Positions 28,433 through 37,613 of a stretch of DNA of 64,000 bases are shown piece by piece. The stretch's first letter is position 1; each line of letters starts with the position of its first letter. The notes under the pieces are model-generated. The model did not search any database. It saw nothing but the letters and a program-made list of their open reading frames with translations, and had not been told where the DNA came from. The stretch covers positions 3,044,001-3,108,000 of the forward strand of contig NZ_CP085988.1 in assembly GCF_020736365.1 (NCBI RefSeq). The letters are read 5' to 3'. This DNA is from Clostridium sp. M62/1. GTDB taxonomy: Bacteria; Bacillota; Clostridia; Lachnospirales; Lachnospiraceae. The position numbers and the translations under genes are program-made.

Positions 28433-29059
28433 ATGTTTATTGATCTGCATATGCATGAGAAGACATTTTCAAAGGACAGCTTCCTCTCCCTGAGAGAGAT
28501 GGTGGATATTGCCAGAAAAAAGGGGTTAGATGGAATCTGTATTACGGATCACGACGACATCGGCATTAAGGAGTACGCAGAGAGCTACTCCAGAGAAACG
28601 GGGTTTCCTATTTTTGTGGGATATGAATTTTACTCTCTTCAGGGGGACATTCTGGCCTTCGGGGTTCCAGAGGTTCCGCCGGAGCGTATTTCAGCCCAGG
28701 ATTTTATCAACTATGTAAAAAGTTTCGGGGGAGTCTGCATAGCAGCCCATCCGTTCAGAAACAACAGCCGCGGGCTGGAGGAGAATCTTCGCCTTGTAAA
28801 AGGGCTGGACGGCATCGAGGCCCTGAACGGAAGCACGCTTCCTGATGCCTGCAATCAGGCGTTTTCCTATGCCAGGGAACTGGGAATCCAGTGTACAGGA
28901 GCCAGCGACTGCCATGTTCCGTCCAAGGTAGGCGTATATGCCACCTGGTTTCCTGAGCCGGTGGCCACTCTGGATGAATTTATCTCTGTCTTTAAAAAAG
29001 GCCAGTGCCGCCCCGCCGTATACAGGGACGGCAGCTATACTGTGGCAGATCACGCATAG
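28433..29059 (+). CDS. PHP-domain metal-dependent phosphoesterase
   Basis: A 208-residue protein with the PHP metal-ligand series: DLHMHEK at the N-terminus, ITDHDD near residue 38, AAHPF in the middle and ASDCHVPS near the end. It resembles the YciV/TrpH-like stand-alone PHP hydrolases acting on nucleotides or phosphorylated small molecules; the substrate here is unknown. ATG 28433 has AGGAG seven bases upstream; an in-frame TTG at 28427 is inside that site. It is transcribed alone and ends at a terminator at 29082-29145. Confidence 0.88.
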   Translation: MFIDLHMHEKTFSKDSFLSLREMVDIARKKGLDGICITDHDDIGIKEYAESYSRETGFPIFVGYEFYSLQGDILAFGVPEVPPERISAQDFINYVKSFGGVCIAAHPFRNNSRGLEENLRLVKGLDGIEALNGSTLPDACNQAFSYARELGIQCTGASDCHVPSKVGVYATWFPEPVATLDEFISVFKKGQCRPAVYRDGSYTVADHA

Positions 29060-29081
29060 TACCAGAAACCAGAACAAACAA

Positions 29082-29145
29082 AAAAAGCAGGCAGGCCCGC
29101 CTCAGCTCCCCATCCCCCTCAATCATGAGAGGCTTGCCTGCTTTT
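29082..29145 (+). terminator. Terminator of the PHP gene
   Basis: The GCAGGCA-type arm after a run of A pairs with TGCCTGC, followed by TTTTT. The hairpin is long-looped and works in either direction. Confidence 0.75.
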
Positions 29146-29263
29146 TCGCGCCGCCGCGGGGCTGCCTTAAGCAGCCTTTTTCCTCTGAGCGGCGTGCGCA
29201 TCCCGCCCGGCAGAACTTTTTCTATTATAGGAAATTCGGAGGAATTTCCTATAATAGAAAGAG
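29146..29263 (-). repeat. Structured intergenic repeat, copy D
   Basis: Has GGGGCTGC/GCAGCC and TTTTTCCTCT shared with copy C, a GTGCGCATCCCGC block like the GTGCGATCCCCGC of B and C, and a 19-bp perfect terminal stem (29219-29237 with 29242-29260, loop GGAG). The terminal arms differ in sequence from B and C but pair fully. It lies between the PHP and groEL terminators. The 29060-29388 gap has no gene. Confidence 0.8.
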
Positions 29264-29311
29264 AGAAGGGACTGTGAGCTCCGCCATCCGGCGGGGCACA
29301 CAGTCCCTTCT
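29264..29311 (-). terminator. Terminator of groESL
   Basis: A 13-bp stem (AGAAGGGACTGTG with CACAGTCCCTTCT) encloses a smaller GC stem (CTCCGCC/GGCGGGG). Pyrimidine-rich tracts flank both sides, so it can act in both directions. Confidence 0.7.
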
Positions 29312-29388
29312 TTTGCTGATTATCAGCCGTTATCTGATTTTACTGATTTTATCATATATGGTTTTATGATTTCTCAGTGCGGGGTGAT

Positions 29389-31029
<1,641 letters not shown>

Positions 31030-31134
31030 TTATTTCAAACTATGTTTTGTTTCAATCTCTGTTTTTCAAATCTGATGCTGTTTTGCGTTTTCAGAATCTC
31101 ACGCCGTTTTCAGCAGCCCCACTCTGCTCTCTGC

Positions 31135-31419
31135 CTATTCGATGACAGCCAGAATGTCGTTCTGCTTTACGACAACATACTTCTCTTCCTCTACCTCAAC
31201 CTCTGTTCCGGAGTACTTGGAGTAGATTACCTTATCGCCAACCTTTACCTGCATGGTAACTTCCTTGCCGTCAACCACTCCGCCCGGGCCAACTGCGATA
31301 ACCTCAGCCTGCTGCGGCTTCTCCTTTGCCTGACCTGGAAGAACGATGCCTGACTTTGTAGTCTCCTCTGCAACTAACTGTTTTAAAACAACTCTGTCAA
31401 ATAATGGTACTAATTTCAT
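31135..31419 (-). CDS. groS: Co-chaperonin GroES (10 kDa)
   Basis: A 94-residue lid protein for GroEL. It starts MKLVPLFDRVVLKQL and has the mobile loop (ETTKSGIVLPGQAKEKP) and the C-terminal YVVVKQNDILAVIE. ATG 31419 follows AAGGAGG at a good spacing; the frame remains open upstream to 31494 but without a site. Transcription comes from the CIRCE-controlled promoter at 31561-31603. Confidence 0.98.
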   Translation of the reverse strand: MKLVPLFDRVVLKQLVAEETTKSGIVLPGQAKEKPQQAEVIAVGPGGVVDGKEVTMQVKVGDKVIYSKYSGTEVEVEEEKYVVVKQNDILAVIE

Positions 31420-31560
31420 TACTGACTCCTCCTTACTGTTTGTGATTTTCTTTAAATAAGCAGAATAATCTGTTTTTGACTCTGTCATCTGCAACTCTCA
31501 TGGCTCCCTCTCAGAACCATCCTCTATTGTAAATATCTTCCTCTCTCAATCACAAGAAAA

Positions 31561-31603
31561 GTTATACCACGCTTTATTAGCACTGTCAATAGGTGAGTGC
31601 TAA
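31561..31603 (-). promoter_or_regulatory. groESL promoter overlapped by a CIRCE operator
   Basis: On the minus strand TTGACA (31584-31589), 17 bp, TATAAC (31561-31566). The inverted repeat TTAGCACTG-N9-GAGTGCTAA at 31577-31603 matches CIRCE (TTAGCACTC-N9-GAGTGCTAA) with one mismatch and covers the -35 box. HrcA repression is expected from the family. Confidence 0.92.
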
Positions 31604-31853
31604 TTTTTGATAAATTTATAGAGATTTAATACTTTCCCTTTTCAGAGCAAAACAGTTCCTTCCGCTATCCGGCTGATTATCAGGCACTTCCGAATATATA
31701 AACACTTTTTATTTTAATCCACAGTTTCAAAAACTTTCCAAAACTCCCCAGTTCTCCCCCGCCTCTTCCATCATCCCTGTTAGTTTATTCCTTTTTTTAC
31801 AATTTATTCATCCCCAATCCCTTTATTTTTCAGCGAATTCGTATTACAATAAA

Positions 31854-31887
31854 GGGAAGCAAACAGCACAAGTGCTGTTTGCTTCCC
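31854..31887. other. Perfect 16-bp inverted repeat at the end of the tandem array
   Basis: GGGAAGCAAACAGCAC pairs with GTGCTGTTTGCTTCCC around a 2-nt AA centre. It directly borders the first 48-bp unit. On the minus strand it is followed by TTTATTGT, a weak terminator tract. Confidence 0.85.
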
Positions 31888-32166
31888 GCTACTCAAACGG
31901 AGCGTAACGGAGTTTGAGGTCCCTTTCTCTCCCCCGCTACTCAAACGCAGTGCAGCGGAGTTTGAGGTCCCTTTTTCTCCCCCGCTACTCAAACGGAGCG
32001 TAACGGAGTTTGAGGTCCCTTTCTCTCCCCCGCTACTCAAACGCAGTGCAGCGGAGTTTGAGGTCCCTTTTTCTCCCCCGCTACTCAAACGGAGCGTAAC
32101 GGAGTTTGAGGTCCCTTTCTCTCCCCCGCTACTCAAACGGAGCATAGCGGAGTTTGAGGTCCCTTT
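31887..32166. repeat. Six tandem 48-bp units
   Basis: ACTCAAAC recurs at 31891, 31939, 31987, 32035, 32083 and 32131, an exact 48-bp period. Each unit has CTCAAAC/GTTTGAG arms around a 13-nt centre. The centre alternates between two versions (GGAGCGTAACGGA and GCAGTGCAGCGGA) in order A-B-A-B-A-A', so the array grew in 96-bp steps. The rest of 31604-31853 is AT-rich with no gene. Confidence 0.93.
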
Positions 32167-32279
32167 TTTGAGATCCTTTCTCCCCGCCTCTGCTCAAATA
32201 TGTTTGAATTTTCCACCTGGTGCTGTACATCATCGGGCAGGAGCAAATATAAAATATTAACTAAAAAAGGAGTTATATC

Positions 32280-32744
32280 ATGGCAAAAAAACAGTTTGGA
32301 AGAATTGCTGCTCTCGCCGCTCTGGCAGGAGCCGCAGTGGGAATCACTTATTTTCTCAGATACAAATCCTTTCACGAAGAGCTGGAAGAAGATTTCCACG
32401 ATTTTGAAGATGATCTCGATGAGTTTGACGTCGGGGAAAGCGAGGAAGAATCTCCGCAGAGAAATTACGTTTCCCTGACTCCCGAAAAGGCAGCTGAGGA
32501 TACCCAGAAAACAGAGGCAGAGATGCCCGGAACCGCTTCTGCTGATTCCACCGAAGAAGGCAGTGCCGGCAAAACAGAAGAAAAGCCAAAGGCTTCGTCC
32601 GAAAATACCGGTTACCTGGACAGCGACATGGAATTTCTGGATGATGAGCCCCTGTTCTCAGAGAAGTCAGAGAGCTCCGCTTCCCCTGGGGCAGAAACTT
32701 CTGCAACCACCATTGTGGACGACGAAGAAACCGAAAATCAGTAA
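32280..32744 (+). CDS. Small acidic membrane-anchored protein, unknown function
   Basis: 154 residues. A basic start and one TM segment (about residues 9-26, AALAALAGAAVGITYFL) are followed by a very acidic tail with runs such as EELEEDFHDFEDDLDEFD and Ser/Thr/Glu-rich low-complexity sequence. It matches no family I recognise; the form resembles small anchor proteins common in Lachnospiraceae. ATG 32280 is preceded by AAAGGAG. Only 20 bases separate it from the IclR gene, so the two are probably co-transcribed. Confidence 0.75.
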   Translation: MAKKQFGRIAALAALAGAAVGITYFLRYKSFHEELEEDFHDFEDDLDEFDVGESEEESPQRNYVSLTPEKAAEDTQKTEAEMPGTASADSTEEGSAGKTEEKPKASSENTGYLDSDMEFLDDEPLFSEKSESSASPGAETSATTIVDDEETENQ

Positions 32745-32764
32745 TGGAGGGCAGGATTTAAACT

Positions 32765-33529
32765 ATGATTCAGAGCCTTCTGCGCTCCCTGGATCTCCTG
32801 GAGGTCCTCAAGGAGTCTGACCACAAGATAACGATTGCAGAGCTTTCAGAGCGGCTTGAACTTCCACCAAGCACGGTTCACCGGATTCTCCAGACGTTCT
32901 GCGATAAAAAATATGTAATCCGGGATGAACTCACACACACCTACTGTCTCGGCCCGGCGCTCATCTCACTGGGCCGGGCGGCAGCGGCAAATGTACGCAT
33001 TCAGGACGCAGCTATTCCTATTCTGAAGAATCTCTCTTATGTGACGCGCGAGGATTCCTACCTCATTATCCAGGTGGGCGATAAGGGGCTCGTTCTCGAC
33101 AAAGTGGACGGCCCCAACCACTTAAAGGTAGTGGAAAAATTCGGGTATGAGCTGGATCTCCACTGCGGTGCCATACGCAAGGTTCTTCTTGCCTATCAGA
33201 CACCGGAATACCTGGACTACTATACCAGACAGGTTTTAGACCGCCCGGAGGCGTTCCCCCAGACAAGCCGGGCAGGACTTCTCAAAGAGCTGAAGGAAAT
33301 CCGCGAGACAGGGCTCTCTGTCTCACACGGAGAATACGTCCACGACGCAGTTGGGATAGGAGCTCCTGTATTCGGCATAGACGGAAAGGTTGCAGCCTCT
33401 GTGGGAATCATCGCTCCCTACAGCCGAATTGCCGATGATATTCATTTAGAACATATGATAGAACAGGTAAAGCACAGCGCGGCAGAGCTGTCCTACTACA
33501 TGGGACACACCTTCCAGAGACCAAGGTAA
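32765..33529 (+). CDS. IclR-family transcriptional regulator
   Basis: A 254-residue protein with an N-terminal winged HTH (ITIAELSERLELPPSTVHRIL) and the C-terminal IclR effector domain (LHCGAIRKVLLAYQ, GVYVHD-like DAVGIGAPVFGIDGK). IclR regulators sense small metabolites and often control neighbouring catabolic genes. The hgd/gcd operon ends just downstream on the opposite strand, but a regulatory link is only a guess. The stop codon sits inside the terminator stem at 33528. Confidence 0.92.
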   Translation: MIQSLLRSLDLLEVLKESDHKITIAELSERLELPPSTVHRILQTFCDKKYVIRDELTHTYCLGPALISLGRAAAANVRIQDAAIPILKNLSYVTREDSYLIIQVGDKGLVLDKVDGPNHLKVVEKFGYELDLHCGAIRKVLLAYQTPEYLDYYTRQVLDRPEAFPQTSRAGLLKELKEIRETGLSVSHGEYVHDAVGIGAPVFGIDGKVAASVGIIAPYSRIADDIHLEHMIEQVKHSAAELSYYMGHTFQRPR

Positions 33530-33565
33530 AAGACAGAGCGCAGGATACTCCACACTCTGTCTTTT
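33528..33565 (+). terminator. Terminator of the IclR gene
   Basis: AAAAGACAGAG (33528-33538) and CTCTGTCTTTT (33555-33565), a perfect 11-bp stem, overlapping the stop codon. Confidence 0.8.
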
Positions 33566-33636
33566 GTTCTTCCTTTTCTTTATCTTCCCCGGCCATTCTG
33601 ACACTGACAGCGCCGAAACTTCCCCTTCCCCTGAAC

Positions 33637-33688
33637 ACAAAAAGCCCCACCGGTGGGAACTCTTCCTCTGCCGGTGGGGAACTTTTTT
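33637..33688 (-). terminator. Bidirectional terminator after hgdB
   Basis: CCCCACCGG (33645-33653) with CCGGTGGGG (33671-33679), an A-run on the left and a T-run on the right, so it can stop transcripts from both sides. Confidence 0.8.
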
Positions 33689-33796
33689 GCGCCTGCATTT
33701 CCTGCCTGCGCTTTTTCATTTTTTCCTGGGTCTTCCGTGCGATTCCAGTGCAGAAGTCTCAGCTTATCTTTTGTAGTCTCTCTTATTTACAGAAAG

Positions 33797-34945
33797 TTAT
33801 TTTCTCATCTCAAGCACATCTGCAAAGGCCTGGATAGCTGTGCGGGCCTGTCCGAAGTCGCGCATCTGCTGATCGATTCCCAGCTTGATGTGAGGAATAT
33901 CTGCATCATTTAATGCTTTCTTCAGGTATGGATACTCCATCTCCTCCGGATCGCAGAACTGCTGCATAAACAGTACCAGACCCTGAGCGCCGCTCTCCTT
34001 AACCAGGTTAGCAACGAACTCACCGCGGCGGTTCTCGCTGGACTTTGGATCGTACAGAAGAACATCGTAGTCAATGTTTGCAAACTGATGTGCAAGTGCC
34101 ATCATCGGATCAGCATCCTCAGGTACATCGGTGCGGAAGGAACGTGTCTCGTGAGCCACATCATCTGCAGCGATGGCGATGTTGTTCTCCTCAAAGGCTG
34201 CCAGCAGAGCCGGGTTGTCGCAGATGATACCGGAGGTAACCACCTTTGTACCCTGCCAGTCACAGACTGGAAGCTTCTCAAGCTCAGCATTTAACTCATT
34301 TAACTTAGCTGTGTACTCGTCCTTTAACATGAAGTGGAAGGCCTTTAATACAGCAGATCTCTTGGTTGGAGTGATCACATCGCAGTGGTCGGAAGCCAGC
34401 TTCACGAATTTGCGGCGTGCTGCACGGCTCTCGTTGTAAACCTTGATGGCATTCTTGATGTCATCGTTTGTGATCTCTCTGCCTGCAATCTTCTCCAGCT
34501 CTTTCTTAACGTGTGTGTACTGATCCACTGTGAACTGAAGGCCGAAGTCCTCAAAACGGTTCTGCGGATGAGCTAAGAAGATAACGGACATCTTGTCACC
34601 CATAGCTACACGGAAGTTCTGGCTCATCGGGCGCAGAGTGTCGCAGATAGTTGGAGTGATGATTCCGTCAAGGCCGTCCATAGTTCCGTCAAGGAGCATC
34701 TCAAGAGCTAACTGAGCGATTGTGCAGTAGAAGGTAGCACAGTACTCTTTCGCACGGCTGATAGTCTTGTTGTTGGAACCCCAGATTCCCATGGGAACGA
34801 TTCCGGCTGCGTAAACAAGCTCTTCCGGAGCGTAATATGGCAGAACGCCAACTACCTTTTTCCCCTGAGCTTTATATTCAGCAAGCTGCTGCTTTGGTGT
34901 GGCAGCTTTTACTTTAAATTCATCTAATAATGCGTTGATACTCAT
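33797..34945 (-). CDS. hgdB: (R)-2-hydroxyglutaryl-CoA dehydratase, beta subunit
   Basis: A 382-residue subunit of the Fe-S radical dehydratase that removes water from 2-hydroxyglutaryl-CoA to give glutaconyl-CoA. The 2-hydroxyacyl-CoA dehydratase domain is seen in GKKVVGVLPYYAPEELVYAAG, GLDGIITPTICDTLR and LVLFMQQFCDPEEMEYPYL, with cysteines positioned for the cluster. The length equals that of the Acidaminococcus subunit (about 379). It is the last gene of the cluster, four bases after hgdA, with its ribosome site inside the hgdA end. Confidence 0.96.
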   Translation of the reverse strand: MSINALLDEFKVKAATPKQQLAEYKAQGKKVVGVLPYYAPEELVYAAGIVPMGIWGSNNKTISRAKEYCATFYCTIAQLALEMLLDGTMDGLDGIITPTICDTLRPMSQNFRVAMGDKMSVIFLAHPQNRFEDFGLQFTVDQYTHVKKELEKIAGREITNDDIKNAIKVYNESRAARRKFVKLASDHCDVITPTKRSAVLKAFHFMLKDEYTAKLNELNAELEKLPVCDWQGTKVVTSGIICDNPALLAAFEENNIAIAADDVAHETRSFRTDVPEDADPMMALAHQFANIDYDVLLYDPKSSENRRGEFVANLVKESGAQGLVLFMQQFCDPEEMEYPYLKKALNDADIPHIKLGIDQQMRDFGQARTAIQAFADVLEMRK

Positions 34946-34949
34946 TTGA

Positions 34950-36386
34950 CTATGCCTCCTTTGCCTGCTTGTTTGCTTCCATTGCCTCTACCAGACCCTG
35001 TACTCTTGTCTCGTACTGTGCGGCATTGAAGTTACGCGGATCGGCCTGGTCTCCATCGAATCCTGCACATGGAACACCCAGATCGGCTGTGAAGCGGCGC
35101 TGCATCTCTGCCATATAACCGGACCATGGCTTGCAGCTTCTGTTGTAGTGAACAAGAACGCCGTCTACCTTGTTGTCGCGGCAGATGCCCTCACGCCAGT
35201 CAACACCCTGCTCGATGCAGACAGAGTTCGGAGCCTTGTAGTAAGCGCGGGCCATCTCATCCAGTCCGTCGTAAACGAATCCGAATGCAGGTGCATATAC
35301 TACGGCTGTAACGTTTACACCGTTTGCCTTCAGAGGCTTAAACAGTGCAGGCAGCTTCGGCCAGCATGGAATACCCTCGAACATTACACGGTACTTCTCC
35401 GGGAATGGAGTGGTTGTCTCACCCTTCTTAACTGTCTCCTCCAGGTCTCTTGCAAGAAGCTCAAATGCCTCTGCTGTCTCAACGCGGGCACGTGCCGTAA
35501 CTACGTCTGCCATATGGTTGAACAGGTCAAAACCGCTGTATGGAGCCGGCTTGTACTGTAAGTAATCACATACCTTTAACCATGCCTTAGCTGTACGGTT
35601 TGCGTTTGCACAGGCCTCCTCAAACTTCTTCTCGTCGAACTTTTTGCCTGTCAGCTCCTCCAGCTGCTTGATAGCCTTGTCAAACTGTGCGCGCACATAT
35701 TTTACATTCTCGTCTGCTACGTGAACGTCATTGTTGTAAGGAATATCTACCATGATCAGCGGGATATTGCACATACGGGCAATATTCTCATACCACTTTG
35801 TCATGCAGTTGCAGATATTGTTGCAGCAGAGCACGAAGTCCGGCTGCGGAATACGCATCTGGCGGATTGGGGAGATGGCTTCAAGACGTCTCTCCTTCTC
35901 CGGTCCGTCCGGCAGCTTCTCAATCTCAAGAATGTTGTCCAGCTGCAGGTATGGAGTCTGTGTCTTCGGATCCTTTAATGGCTTTCCGTCCTCACCCATC
36001 ACTACGTTTCCGTCAGCATCCTTTAATGGCTTTCCTGTGCTCGGATCGATAATATACTCGCCTGTCTCAGGATCGTATTTGCGGGATACGCGGACGCCGG
36101 CTGCATAGGCAAGGCTGATACGGGCATATCCGCAGATATCGTTGTCATATCCCAGATCCTCTGCCGCCTGGCACATCATCTCGCCGTAACGGTTTGCAGC
36201 AATACCTGCTGCCTGGTTCTCAGGATACATAACATTCAGATCAAATGCCGCAGCAAGCTCGCACGGGAATTTGGAAGAGGACCATCCAACTAACTCTCCT
36301 CTTGCTTTGGCCTCGCGCGCCTCTTTGTGAACATCGTCAACTACCTTGCGGAGGGCGAGTACGCCTGGACTAACTTGTTTTGCCAT
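34950..36386 (-). CDS. hgdA: (R)-2-hydroxyglutaryl-CoA dehydratase, alpha subunit
   Basis: A 478-residue partner of HgdB, carrying the other 4Fe-4S cluster and receiving the activating electron from HgdC. Features: GWSSSKFPCELAAAFDLNVMYPEN at the N-terminus, QPDFVLCCNNICNCMTKWYEN in the centre and GVLVHYNRSCKPWSGYM near the C-terminus. An insertion rich in Gly, Asp and Lys (about residues 105-150) is a feature of HgdA type subunits. The length agrees with the characterised enzyme (about 477). It lies 31 bases after hgdC. Confidence 0.96.
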   Translation of the reverse strand: MAKQVSPGVLALRKVVDDVHKEAREAKARGELVGWSSSKFPCELAAAFDLNVMYPENQAAGIAANRYGEMMCQAAEDLGYDNDICGYARISLAYAAGVRVSRKYDPETGEYIIDPSTGKPLKDADGNVVMGEDGKPLKDPKTQTPYLQLDNILEIEKLPDGPEKERRLEAISPIRQMRIPQPDFVLCCNNICNCMTKWYENIARMCNIPLIMVDIPYNNDVHVADENVKYVRAQFDKAIKQLEELTGKKFDEKKFEEACANANRTAKAWLKVCDYLQYKPAPYSGFDLFNHMADVVTARARVETAEAFELLARDLEETVKKGETTTPFPEKYRVMFEGIPCWPKLPALFKPLKANGVNVTAVVYAPAFGFVYDGLDEMARAYYKAPNSVCIEQGVDWREGICRDNKVDGVLVHYNRSCKPWSGYMAEMQRRFTADLGVPCAGFDGDQADPRNFNAAQYETRVQGLVEAMEANKQAKEA

Positions 36387-36416
36387 AATAATTATCCTCC
36401 AATCTTTCTGTAAGAT

Positions 36417-37205
36417 TTATTTCTGACGGCTGGCTGCCTGGTACGCAAAAAGCGCAGCACCCAGCGCGCCGTTATACTGTGTCAGCGGGGAAATGTGGAT
36501 CTCGCAGCCCAGCTCCTTCTGAAGAGCGGAGACAACGCCGCTGTTCTGAGCAACACCGCCTGTCATAACCACATCCGGAACTACCCCGATTCTGTGTGCA
36601 AGTCCCGTAACCCGGTGTGCCACTGATTTGTGGATACCGTTGATAATATCGCACTTGTCTGTTCCCATGGCGAGCTGGCTGATAACCTCGCTCTCCGCGA
36701 AAACCGTACAGGTAGAGCTGATGCCTACCTCCTTTGTAGACATAGCGCCCAGTCTTCCCAGATCCTGAACCTTAACCTCCAGAACCTTTGCCATAACATC
36801 CAGAAAACGGCCGGTTCCGGCTGCACACTTGTCGTTCATCTGGAAATTAGTCATGGCGCCGTTGTCAATGTGAAGCACCTTCACATCCTGCCCGCCGATA
36901 TCAATGACGGTATGGACATTTGGAAACAGGAAGGATGCACCCTTTGCGTGGCAGGAAAGCTCGCTCATCTGCTTTTTGGCGATTCCCAGGAGGGAATTGC
37001 GGCCATAGCCGGTTGCCAGTGTGTAGTCAAGCTGCTCCTGTGTCATATCCGCATCCCTGAGGACTTCCTCAATAGCGCGGGCCGGACCGCTTGTGCCTGT
37101 TCCCACATCCACCAGGGATTTTCCGACAATTTCCTTTCCGTCCTTTAAGATAATGCATTTCGACGCAGTAGAACCCACATCGATACCCATTGTGTAAATT
37201 GCCAT
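36417..37205 (-). CDS. hgdC: 2-hydroxyglutaryl-CoA dehydratase activator (archerase)
   Basis: A 262-residue ASKHA-fold ATPase. It delivers one high-energy electron from ferredoxin or flavodoxin to HgdAB with ATP hydrolysis. The dimer-bridging 4Fe-4S ligands are at Cys127 ([11 protein letters not shown]) and Cys166 ([13 protein letters not shown]), the same positions as in Acidaminococcus. Phosphate-binding [10 protein letters not shown] is at the N-terminus. The start follows GGAGG. It has its own candidate promoter at 37290-37319 behind the large hairpin at 37391-37483, so hgdCAB may be partly independent of the upstream genes. Confidence 0.97.
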   Translation of the reverse strand: MAIYTMGIDVGSTASKCIILKDGKEIVGKSLVDVGTGTSGPARAIEEVLRDADMTQEQLDYTLATGYGRNSLLGIAKKQMSELSCHAKGASFLFPNVHTVIDIGGQDVKVLHIDNGAMTNFQMNDKCAAGTGRFLDVMAKVLEVKVQDLGRLGAMSTKEVGISSTCTVFAESEVISQLAMGTDKCDIINGIHKSVAHRVTGLAHRIGVVPDVVMTGGVAQNSGVVSALQKELGCEIHISPLTQYNGALGAALFAYQAASRQK

Positions 37206-37289
37206 AATGACCTCCGTATAGAAAGGAATGTCAAACGGATTCCTGACATCCCCACTTAATCTCTTACATCATTTTTCTACATCGTTTTA

Positions 37290-37319
37290 AGTATATCATA
37301 TACAGCATAAAAAAGCCAA
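37290..37319 (-). promoter_or_regulatory. Candidate internal promoter of hgdCAB
   Basis: TTGGCT (minus strand, 37314-37319), 18 bp, TATACT (37290-37295), about 80 bases before hgdC. Confidence 0.55.
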
Positions 37320-37390
37320 AACAATTTGGCCAAACATACATAAAAGTATTCATATAACTGTGATCTGGTATTATTTATAGGCTCCGCATT

Positions 37391-37483
37391 CAGGCGCATA
37401 AATGTCTCTAACCACGACAAGTCAGGCAAAGGTTCCAGTGCCTTTGCCCGACTTATCGTGCTATCCTATCATTTATGCGCCTG
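37391..37483 (-). other. Large two-tier hairpin between gcdA and hgdC
   Basis: Outer arms CAGGCGCATAAATG (37391-37404) and CATTTATGCGCCTG (37470-37483) pair perfectly. Inside, 37413-37432 pairs with 37441-37460 over 20 positions with two A-C mismatches, closing an 8-nt loop (TTCCAGTG). An 8x9 internal loop joins the tiers. It has no U-run and no similarity to the repeat family A-E. The 37206-37613 gap contains no gene. Confidence 0.88.
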
Positions 37484-37613
37484 TATGGCTAATTTTTATG
37501 CTTTTTCTTTTACTATCATTATTTGGGACACTCAAACGTTTTAGAACGTCCCCTGTCTCTTTTGCTGTCTGGCCGGACCGTCTGGCAAAAAGCAGTCCGG
37601 CCCTACGGCTGAA

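Noticed and set aside
31804..32145. Minus-strand reading frame with 16-residue repeats
   Set aside because: It simply translates the 48-bp array, has no ribosome site and no family match.
31887..32166. Possible CRISPR array
   Set aside because: Units repeat end to end with no unique spacers, and no cas genes are near.
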